Shown one piece after another: positions 57,937 through 64,000 of a stretch of 64,000 bases of DNA. Origin of the DNA: Undibacter mobilis (GTDB taxonomy: Bacteria; Pseudomonadota; Alphaproteobacteria; Rhizobiales; Xanthobacteraceae); NCBI RefSeq assembly GCF_003367195.1, contig NZ_QRGO01000001.1, forward strand, positions 1,536,501 through 1,600,500, read 5' to 3'. A model generated the notes under the pieces. It worked only from the letters and a program-made list of their open reading frames with translations. It searched no databases and was not told where the DNA came from. Position 1 is the first letter of the stretch. Every line of letters begins with the position of its first letter. Position numbers and translations under genes: made by a program.

Positions 57937-58731
57937 ATGACCGAACGATTCGGCGTCCTTCCCGGTTCCATGCCCGACCGCTTGCCGGAGAACGCCGCCC
58001 CGCCGGCCGACTTCACGCCAGGACCGGCCGCGCGCGATCTCCTGCGCCGCATTCGGGCCGGCACGCTGGCGACTTTGGACCGCAACACCGGGCACCCTTT
58101 CGCCTCGCTGGTGAACATCGGAACCGACGCCGACGGCTCGCCGATTATCCTGATCTCCCGGCTCTCCACCCATACCGCCAACCTTGAGGCCGATGGCCGT
58201 GCTTCGATCATGCTGGCCGAGACCGGCAAGGGCGACGCGCTGGCTCACCCGCGGCTGACCGTGCTGGGACAATTTATCCTGGTACCGCGAGAGGCAGCGG
58301 ACGAGGGGCGGCTGCGCCGGCGTTTTCTCGCGCATCATCCCAAATCACAACTATACGCCGGCTTTGCCGATTTCGCGTTCTGGCGCATGCAGGTGGTGTC
58401 GGCGCATCTCAATGGTGGCTTCGCCCGCGCTGCCGATCTGACAGCGTCCGATATTCTTACCGACATTGTGGAGGCCCAGGCGCTCATCGACGCCGAGGAA
58501 GGCGCGGTCGCACACATGAACGAGGATCACGGCGCGGCGCTCAATCTCTATGCCGTCAAATTCCTCGGCGCGCCGGACGGCGTCTGGCGCTGCACCGGCA
58601 TCGACCCCGATGGCCTCGATCTGCAGAACGGCCCGCTGGCGTTGCGCTTGCCATTTCCACAACGCGTGGCCGACGCCGGCGCCCTGCGCATGATGCTCAA
58701 GCAACTCGCCGAGCAGGCGCGTGCCATGTGA
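57937..58731 (+). CDS. HugZ family heme-utilisation/pyridoxamine 5'-phosphate oxidase-like protein
   Basis: A 264-residue protein. Residues about 30-175 form a split-barrel flavin-like domain (GTLATLDRNTGHPFASLVNIGTD and RLSTHTANLEADGRASI) and residues about 180-262 form a DUF2470 domain (HMNEDHGAALNLYAVKF). HugZ-type proteins bind or degrade heme, but the same layout occurs in other oxidases. ATG at 57937 is used; a GTG at 57919 is in frame. It is divergent from chvI. Confidence 0.8.
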   Translation: MTERFGVLPGSMPDRLPENAAPPADFTPGPAARDLLRRIRAGTLATLDRNTGHPFASLVNIGTDADGSPIILISRLSTHTANLEADGRASIMLAETGKGDALAHPRLTVLGQFILVPREAADEGRLRRRFLAHHPKSQLYAGFADFAFWRMQVVSAHLNGGFARAADLTASDILTDIVEAQALIDAEEGAVAHMNEDHGAALNLYAVKFLGAPDGVWRCTGIDPDGLDLQNGPLALRLPFPQRVADAGALRMMLKQLAEQARAM

Positions 58732-58753
58732 GCGTTTTGCCGCTGTGCGTCAT

Positions 58754-58778
58754 TGATCAGTCATCATATGACTCATCA
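58754..58778. promoter_or_regulatory. Inverted repeat upstream of pckA, candidate operator
   Basis: TGATCAGTCAT, three bases, then ATGACTCATCA form an 11-3-11 inverted repeat with one mismatched pair, 212 bases ahead of pckA. It lies in the 258-base space after hugZ-like that holds the pckA promoter. The dyad GTCAT/ATGAC could bind a GntR- or ChvI-type regulator; this is inference. Confidence 0.4.
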
Positions 58779-58989
58779 AGGTTTTTGAAACCGGCGGCCC
58801 ACCCGTGGCGTTAAGTCATTGATGCAGTGCAACGCCGGCCCTTTAATATGCATGGCATTTGATCTTGGCATTCACAGCGCTGATGACTATGGTCTCGCGC
58901 CTTACAAGGTCACTAGACGAAAGTCTTAAAGGGAATTCGGCCACAGCGGCCGCGGCGGCGTTTTCGGTTGCCGGATCGGGAGAGCAAGC

Positions 58990-60612
58990 GTGCAGGAAAC
59001 GGGTGTACGGAACGCCGCATATGGCGCCGACAAATTCGGTTTCACCGGCCTCAAAGGCGTCAACTGGAACCTGACCGAACCCAAGCTCTACGAACACGCC
59101 CTCATGAATGGCGAAGCGCAGATCGTTGCCGGCGGTGCGCTGTGCGCCGAGACCGGCCACCACACCGGCCGCTCGCCCAAGGACAAGCACACCGTCGAGG
59201 ACGATCTCACGCGCGACGTTTTGTGGTGGGACGGCAATCGCAAAATGTCGAAGGAAAACTTCGATAACTTGCTTGCTGATTTCCAGGCGCACTGCAAAGG
59301 CAAGACTCTGTTCGCGCAGGATCTGATCGGCGGCGCCGACCCGGCGCATTGCATCAAGGCGCGCGTATTCACCGAGCTGGCTTGGCACTCGCTGTTCATC
59401 CGCCAGCTTTTGATCCGCCCCGAGCGTTCGGCTCTTGCCAGCTACGTGCCGGAAATGACCATTGTCGATCTGCCGTCGTTCAAGCCGGACGCCAAACGTC
59501 ACGGCGGCCGCGAAGGCTCCGACACCATGGTGGCGATCGACTTCACCCGGAAGATCGTGCTGATCGCCGGCAGTTCCTACGCTGGCGAAATGAAAAAGTC
59601 GGTGTTCACCACGCTCAATTTCTATCTGCCGGCCAAGAACGTGATGCCGATGCATTGCTCGGCCAATGTCTCGCACGACGGCAAAGAGAGCGCGCTGTTC
59701 TTCGGACTGTCCGGCACCGGCAAGACCACTTTGTCGGCGGACCCGAACCGCACCTTGATCGGCGACGATGAGACCGGCTGGAGCGAGAACGGCATCTTCA
59801 ATTTCGAAGGCGGCTGCTACGCCAAGACCATCAAGCTCAGCCAGGAAGCCGAGCCGATGATCTGGGATGCCACCAACCGTTTCGGCTCGGTGCTCGAGAA
59901 CGTCGTGTTCGATCCGGAGACGCGCGTGCCGGATTACGACGACGGCTCCAAGACCGAGAATACCCGTTCGGCCTATCCGCTCGATTTCATTCCGAACGCG
60001 TCGCGCACCGGCCGCGCCTCGCACCCGAAGAACATCATCTTCCTGACCGCGGACGCTTACGGCGTGATGCCGCCGGTCGCCAAGCTGACGCCCGAGCAGG
60101 CGATGTATCACTTCCTGTCCGGCTACACCGCCAAGGTCGCCGGCACCGAGAAGGGCCTCGTCGGCGTGCAGCCGGAATTCTCGACCTGCTTCGGCTCGCC
60201 GTTCCTGCCGCGTCACCCGTCGGTCTATGCCGACCTGCTCAAGGAATACATCAACAAGCACAAGGTCGATGTCTGGCTGGTGAATTCAGGATGGACCGGC
60301 GGCATTTACGGCGTCGGTCGCCGGATGCCGATCAAGGCGACGCGCACCTTGGTGACCGCGGCGCTCAACGGCTCGCTCAAAAACGCCGACTTTCGCACCG
60401 ATCCGTATTTCGGCTTCTCGGTGCCGACCTCGGTGCCGGGTGTCGAGCCGCATCTGCTCAATCCGTTCAAGACCTGGAAGGACAAGTCCGCGTTCGATAA
60501 GACTGCGCGGGAGCTGGTCGGCATGTTCCAGAAGAACTTCGAGAAGTACGAGAAGCATGTCTCGCCGGACATCCGCGCCGCGGCGCCGGAAGTGAAGATT
60601 GCGGCGGAGTGA
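58990..60612 (+). CDS. pckA: ATP-dependent phosphoenolpyruvate carboxykinase
   Basis: A 540-residue enzyme converting oxaloacetate to phosphoenolpyruvate for gluconeogenesis. GLSGTGKT at 239-246 is the phosphate-binding loop, and the metal/substrate motifs MHCSANV and DDETGW follow. It starts at GTG 58990 with GGGAGAG upstream. In Hyphomicrobiales it lies next to the ChvG/ChvI genes, as here, and is regulated by carbon source. The mature length is normal. Confidence 0.96.
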   Translation: MQETGVRNAAYGADKFGFTGLKGVNWNLTEPKLYEHALMNGEAQIVAGGALCAETGHHTGRSPKDKHTVEDDLTRDVLWWDGNRKMSKENFDNLLADFQAHCKGKTLFAQDLIGGADPAHCIKARVFTELAWHSLFIRQLLIRPERSALASYVPEMTIVDLPSFKPDAKRHGGREGSDTMVAIDFTRKIVLIAGSSYAGEMKKSVFTTLNFYLPAKNVMPMHCSANVSHDGKESALFFGLSGTGKTTLSADPNRTLIGDDETGWSENGIFNFEGGCYAKTIKLSQEAEPMIWDATNRFGSVLENVVFDPETRVPDYDDGSKTENTRSAYPLDFIPNASRTGRASHPKNIIFLTADAYGVMPPVAKLTPEQAMYHFLSGYTAKVAGTEKGLVGVQPEFSTCFGSPFLPRHPSVYADLLKEYINKHKVDVWLVNSGWTGGIYGVGRRMPIKATRTLVTAALNGSLKNADFRTDPYFGFSVPTSVPGVEPHLLNPFKTWKDKSAFDKTARELVGMFQKNFEKYEKHVSPDIRAAAPEVKIAAE

Positions 60613-60634
60613 GTGCCTTCAATTGGTGAATTGG

Positions 60635-60663
60635 AAAGGGCGGCCGATAAGACCGCCCTTTTT
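60635..60663 (+). terminator. Rho-independent terminator after pckA
   Basis: AAAGGGCGG pairs with CCGCCCTTT around a nine-base loop and is followed by TT and a short T-rich stretch (CCCTTTTTCAT). It is 22 bases after the pckA stop codon and is a good intrinsic terminator for that gene; on the other strand it could also end the small gene at 60690. Confidence 0.8.
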
Positions 60664-60689
60664 CATGTATTCTCGCGCATGCTTGGACT

Positions 60690-60920
60690 TTAAAGCGCGG
60701 CCTGGCTGACTGCGCGGCGGTACACATGCGTTGTCCGCTGGTGGCGAACCAATGACAGGGTCCGCGCCGTTTCCTGGCGTAGCGCCTGGAGTGATTCATC
60801 GAGAGCGATCCGCAAGGCATGGTCGCGGGCGGCGACGCCTGCCGCGCTTTCGACGCGTTCCATGAGGATGTCCCGGCGGGCCAGGTTCGGCGCAGAACTG
60901 CGGGGCTGGGAAGCGGGCAT
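60690..60920 (-). CDS. Small hypothetical protein, about 76 residues
   Basis: A 76-residue protein starting MPASQPRSSAPNLARRDILM, with an amphipathic, Arg-rich helical body (RIALDESLQALRQETARTLSLVRHQRTTHVYRR). ATG at 60920 gives a shorter start than the open frame (60950). Convergent with pckA. The codon use fits, but there is no recognised family; it might be a short regulatory peptide or a decayed gene. Confidence 0.5.
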   Translation of the reverse strand: MPASQPRSSAPNLARRDILMERVESAAGVAARDHALRIALDESLQALRQETARTLSLVRHQRTTHVYRRAVSQAAL

Positions 60921-61010
60921 GGATGCTCTCTGACCGTGGTCGGAAAGCAAATGTGGAATCGGTATGGTTAATAAACTCTATAGAGGTCGGCCGCCCTCTT
61001 GTTTATCTGC

Positions 61011-61110
61011 CTCATGGTGAGGAGCGCGCCGAAAGGCGCGCGTCTCGAACCATGTGGCAGCCTCATCCGTCAAGGCACCCTTGGTTTGCTCGGGCTTCTC
61101 AGGATGATGG
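61011..61110. repeat. Dispersed palindromic repeat (family B)
   Basis: Two hairpins like those at 28382-28473: CTCATGGTGAGGAGCGCGCC ... CGTCTCGAACCATG, then CTCATCCGTCAAGG ... CTCAGGATG. It lies in the gap between the small hypothetical gene and the Spy-like gene (ending 61120) and may act as a transcript-end signal for the latter. Confidence 0.75.
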
Positions 61111-61119
61111 TCGAAGACG

Positions 61120-62958
61120 TTACTGCGCCGCCTGTCCCACAGTGAGGTCGCGGCCCATACGATTGAAGCGCGCTTTCTGTTCCGCAGTCAGCCCGGCGTA
61201 GAAATCGCCGAGCGGCTGCTTCACCGTGTTGGCGGCCTCGACCATCGCTTTCAGTCGCGTCTCGATCGCTTCGAGACGGCCGGGAGGCGTTAGCGGCGTT
61301 TCGCTCGGGCAGGCGGCCTGCAAGATGCCGACCGCCTTCACCGTCGCCTCGCTGAGACGATCAAGCGAAGCCTGCTGCTGTTCGGTCGGCTTCACCGCAT
61401 CCTCGATCTGCTCGATTGGCAAATTGGTGAGGCCGGCTTTGTTCTCGCCGCATTTCTTCGCATCGGCCGGCAATGCCTCCTGCGCCTCGGCATTGCTGAC
61501 GACATTCTTGCCGGGGCCGATGGCGTTGAAGCGTTCCTTCTGCTCGTCGTTGAGCGCTTCATAGAACGTTGTCAGAGGCGGACGCACGGTTTCGACGGCC
61601 TGCAAGGTGGCGTCGAGCCGCGCCGTCATCGAGGCGAGGCGGCCGGGCGGTGTCAGCGGATAGGCGTTCTCCGATGGACATGTCTGCTTGAACACATCGG
61701 CAGCCCGTTTGCCGGCATTCTGCACGTCATTGAGCAAAGCCTTCTGATCGCCGTTGAGACCGACCTTGGTTTCGATCTCGGCGATCGGCCAGGCAGTGAT
61801 GCCATTGCCCGGCTGCTGGCAGAGAGTCTGCACGGACTTGTAAGTCAGCGGCTGCGTTGTACGCGGCGCGCTTTCGAATGCGCCGACATAGTCGGCCGGC
61901 GGACCGTATTCGCCGTAATAGACGCCATCGAAGAAGTCGTCATAGGCGTAGTACCAGTAACCCTCGTCATAGCCGGACGGGAAGAACGTGTACTCGAAGA
62001 TGTCCGAATAGGCGTAAGGCCAGAACACGGGGCCGAACCAGGCGACGAAATTGGCGCGGTGGCCGCTGCGCCAGGCCTGACGGGCGCCGATACGTTGCCA
62101 GCGAGTCGCGTTTGCGCGGACATTCACGTTCACATTCATATTTGCGGCTGCATTGGCCCGGCTTGCAGCGAAGGCGCCGGCGAAGCGGCCCTGACGCGAG
62201 GCCTGAGGCGTGATGCGCGGTTGACCGTTGCGGCGCAGTTGCGGTTGCGCTGTCGCCGCCGCGGCGTTGACACGCGCATTCGGCTGCGCCGCCTGTTGCG
62301 GCGTCAACCCCTGCTGACGCTGGAGGGCGCGCTGCTGTCGCGCCTGCTCGAACTGCTGACGTCGCTCCACCCGTTGCGCCGGAGGCAGATTACGCAGCAC
62401 GCGTTGTTCGCGGCGTCGCTCGAACTGCTCCTGACGCGCGGTCGCACGCTGTTGCGCGGCGGTCGGCGGCACGGCGCGCTGAACGGCAATATTGGGCGGC
62501 GTTTGATTGCGCTGAGCCTGGTTCGGCTGTGGCGGGAGAGTGGGTCGTTGCGGACGCGCCGACTGTTGCGGAATCCCGCGCAGCTGCGGCCGGACGGCGC
62601 GTTCCGGCGCGACGCGAGCGGGCGCCTGCGGTCTGACGATGTTCGGAGCCGGACGATGTGCGGGCGGCTGTGGCCGGGAGATCTGCGGTGGCGCTTGACG
62701 GATGACGGGCGGGTGTGGCCGCGCCATGGGCGGCGGTGCAGCGGGACGGATTGCTGCTGGCGGCGGGGCGGGACGAGCAGCCGGTGGCGGCGCCGGACGC
62801 ACGGCGGGTGGTGGCGGTGCCGGGCGTGCGGCGGGCGCTGCGCCTGGTGGCTTCTTGCGGTTGTCGGTATCGGGTTGTTGGGCGAGGGCGGCCAGTGGCA
62901 AGGCGGCGATCACCAGCGCCAGCGCGGCTTTCGACAAAGTGCGGTGCGTCGTGGACAT
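61120..62958 (-). CDS. Proline-rich secreted Spy/CpxP-like (LTXXQ motif) protein
   Basis: A 612-residue exported protein. A signal peptide (TLSKAALALVIAALPLAALA) is followed by an extremely proline/alanine/arginine-rich region (residues about 30-180), a Gln/Arg-rich helical region (about 180-240), a Tyr-rich central patch (about 325-365, FWPYAYSDIFEYTFFP) and two tandem LTXXQ-type domains (LNDEQKERF near 470; LTAEQKARF near 590) with four cysteines (QTCPSEN, KKCGENK, QAACPSE). Spy/CpxP chaperones bind misfolded proteins in the periplasm; this one is far longer than the usual 160 residues. Confidence 0.78.
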   Translation of the reverse strand: MSTTHRTLSKAALALVIAALPLAALAQQPDTDNRKKPPGAAPAARPAPPPPAVRPAPPPAARPAPPPAAIRPAAPPPMARPHPPVIRQAPPQISRPQPPAHRPAPNIVRPQAPARVAPERAVRPQLRGIPQQSARPQRPTLPPQPNQAQRNQTPPNIAVQRAVPPTAAQQRATARQEQFERRREQRVLRNLPPAQRVERRQQFEQARQQRALQRQQGLTPQQAAQPNARVNAAAATAQPQLRRNGQPRITPQASRQGRFAGAFAASRANAAANMNVNVNVRANATRWQRIGARQAWRSGHRANFVAWFGPVFWPYAYSDIFEYTFFPSGYDEGYWYYAYDDFFDGVYYGEYGPPADYVGAFESAPRTTQPLTYKSVQTLCQQPGNGITAWPIAEIETKVGLNGDQKALLNDVQNAGKRAADVFKQTCPSENAYPLTPPGRLASMTARLDATLQAVETVRPPLTTFYEALNDEQKERFNAIGPGKNVVSNAEAQEALPADAKKCGENKAGLTNLPIEQIEDAVKPTEQQQASLDRLSEATVKAVGILQAACPSETPLTPPGRLEAIETRLKAMVEAANTVKQPLGDFYAGLTAEQKARFNRMGRDLTVGQAAQ

Positions 62959-63103
62959 GAGCTGTACACTCCATCACGGGCAAAAGGTTCCGTGCTGGCG
63001 ATTCAACGAATGAACTTGTTATTTCCCTTCGCGCGTACGCAAGAATATCGCGAATGTGATCGGCGATGAACCGTTATTCATTTTCGCGCCGCCCAAACGC
63101 GGG
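62959..63103. other. Promoter region of the Spy-like gene
   Basis: About 145 bases between the Spy-like start and the DUF1989 stop codon. A hydrophilic stretch AATATCGCGAATGTGATCGG is seen; no palindrome or gene was recognised, so it is read as promoter and 3' flank only. Confidence 0.35.
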
Positions 63104-63946
63104 TCAGAGACCATGCGTACGCGGGTAGGCATTGCGCGGCGGCGATTGCCAGCCAAGCAGCGCGCTATTGGCGGGTTTGAAGACCTCAACCTTGAGCGGA
63201 TAGCATCTGGCGACATCGCTCGAATGCTCAGCGCCGCAATCGCCGCCGGGGCAAGCGGACAGCGCAGCGAGCAAATCGATTTCGGCAAAGAACTCGATGA
63301 AGTCGCCGGGCCGCACCGGGCTCGCCTTCATGAAGTATTGGTGCGTGTCCCTGGTGAAGCCGGTACACATGAAGACATTGAGCACGTCGTGGACATGAAT
63401 CTCGGCCTCGCGTACATCCATGCTGCGTGCTGACGCCAGCGCCCGCGTCAGGTTGGAATGGCAGCAATGGTGATAATCGCCGCCGGACAGTAGCCGGTGG
63501 GTATAGGGGTCACAACGCGTGCCGATGACATCGTGAACGCCGCCGCCGTCGGCATCAAAACCGTACCAGCCAAGCGTATCATGCGTGATGGTAGCGAGCG
63601 GACGCAGGTTCGGCAGCGTGCTCCATAACTGGTTGCCGGTGGTGACATGGGTGGCGTGCAGCGCACGCGTCTTGCCGCTGAAGAAGCGCTCCGACAGGTC
63701 GTGGGCGTTCCACAAATTAAGATCGCCCACCTGCGGGCCTTCGATCGAGGCGATGCGGAAGAAGTGCCCGGCCGGCACCTCGAAAGCTCGGGCATCGCGC
63801 GGCGGCACGATAGTTTCGGAGATCTTCATCAGACCATTGCGCGCCCGCGTCAGCATCGCCATGTCGGGCGACGGCAGCGTCTCGACCGGATAGCAGACGA
63901 CCGCGGGCCGGGCGCGGCGTTGGGCGGCGTCGGCGGGTTCGGTCAA
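63104..63946 (-). CDS. DUF1989 (urea carboxylase-associated) family protein
   Basis: A 280-residue protein. The main domain starts near residue 40 (KISETIVPPRDARAFEVPAGHFFRI) and includes GDLNLWNAHDLSERF, SGGDYHHCCHSNLTRA and EIHVHDVLNVFMC, the DUF1989 pattern with several His and Cys residues that could bind a metal. The family accompanies urea carboxylase and guanidine-related enzymes; no such genes are in the window. Start TTG at 63946 has a GAGGAGGGTG ribosome site, stronger than for any internal ATG. The preceding gene on the same strand is cut off by the window edge. Confidence 0.83.
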   Translation of the reverse strand: MTEPADAAQRRARPAVVCYPVETLPSPDMAMLTRARNGLMKISETIVPPRDARAFEVPAGHFFRIASIEGPQVGDLNLWNAHDLSERFFSGKTRALHATHVTTGNQLWSTLPNLRPLATITHDTLGWYGFDADGGGVHDVIGTRCDPYTHRLLSGGDYHHCCHSNLTRALASARSMDVREAEIHVHDVLNVFMCTGFTRDTHQYFMKASPVRPGDFIEFFAEIDLLAALSACPGGDCGAEHSSDVARCYPLKVEVFKPANSALLGWQSPPRNAYPRTHGL

Positions 63947-63956
63947 GCCACCCTCC

Positions 63957-64000
63957 TCAGGAATGCGCTGCCATGAAGGCGGTGATGTCGGCGATGGCGT
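63957..64000 (-). CDS. C-terminal end of an unidentified gene (partial)
   Basis: The minus strand at the right edge reads ...AIADITAFMAAHS then TGA (stop at 63957-63959), ten bases ahead of the DUF1989 gene whose ribosome site overlaps this end. It probably is the preceding member of the same operon. Only about 13 residues are visible, so the product cannot be identified. Confidence 0.5.
   Translation of the reverse strand, partial: AIADITAFMAAHS

Noticed and set aside
1..64000. tRNA, rRNA, CRISPR arrays, insertion sequences and integrases
   Set aside because: None was recognised by eye in either strand; the only mobile-looking sequences are the short palindromic repeats and the lepA-flanked cassette.

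Overview
The window is GC-rich, densely coded chromosomal DNA of an alphaproteobacterium. The best fit is the order Hyphomicrobiales (Rhizobiales), in or near Xanthobacteraceae/Bradyrhizobiaceae; the genus is not determined. The main evidence is the gene order pckA / chvI-chvG / hprK / manX / HPr / ahcY, which is typical of that order, plus tandem ErfK-type L,D-transpeptidases, a urease-associated DUF1989 protein, and dispersed palindromic repeats of the kind common in these genomes.

Layout. 1-8.0 kb: a catabolic operon on the + strand (SDR, DMT exporter, thiamine-dependent 2-oxoacid dehydrogenase E1 alpha and beta, semialdehyde dehydrogenase, E2 acyltransferase, D-2-hydroxyacid dehydrogenase) followed by two secreted AprI/Inh-type inhibitors. 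9-10.2 kb: an ArsR regulator and an SDR separated by a 32-bp near-perfect palindrome. 10.2-20.3 kb: mostly housekeeping and small-molecule genes (radC, map, denD-like, MFS, two GNAT/PEP-mutase-type enzymes, aminotransferase, MscS channel, EamA transporter). 20.4-23.2 kb: a BKACE (DUF849) enzyme with TRAP DctQ and DctM but no DctP. 23.3-26.9 kb: two cation/proton antiporters. 26.9-30.6 kb: a DUF6580 membrane protein, a corrinoid-binding-like protein without signal peptide, and modCBA with a short ModC. 30.8-37.9 kb: GMC oxidoreductase, small stress-type proteins, an AceE-like transketolase with a divergent Lrp/AsnC regulator, and an FAH-family hydrolase. 38-43.7 kb: cell-wall enzymes (MepA, two LdtA-like proteins) and small genes. 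43.7-46.2 kb: lepA, followed by a DUF4258/DUF2283 toxin-antitoxin-like pair and a second, broken copy of the lepA 3' end. 46.4-51.6 kb: three polyprenyl-linked or membrane glycosyltransferases, an XRE-cupin regulator and a GNAT. 51.8-60.6 kb: ahcY, the nitrogen-type PTS (HPr, EIIA-Man, HprK), the ChvG/ChvI two-component system, HugZ and pckA. 60.7-64 kb: a small unknown, a proline-rich Spy/CpxP-like secreted protein, and a DUF1989 protein.

The most notable items are: (1) the lepA 3'-end duplication that brackets a toxin-antitoxin-like cassette whose putative toxin gene carries one in-frame TGA; (2) a palindromic repeat that supplies the stop codon of a ModC lacking its molybdate-binding C-terminal domain; (3) another palindromic repeat family inserted in frame in the linker of an E2 acyltransferase and encoding spurious N-termini upstream of hprK and chvG; (4) strong palindromic operator candidates ahead of an SDR, ahcY and pckA.

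No tRNA, rRNA, CRISPR array, transposase or integrase was recognised. Functional names rest on motif reading alone; no database search was possible.
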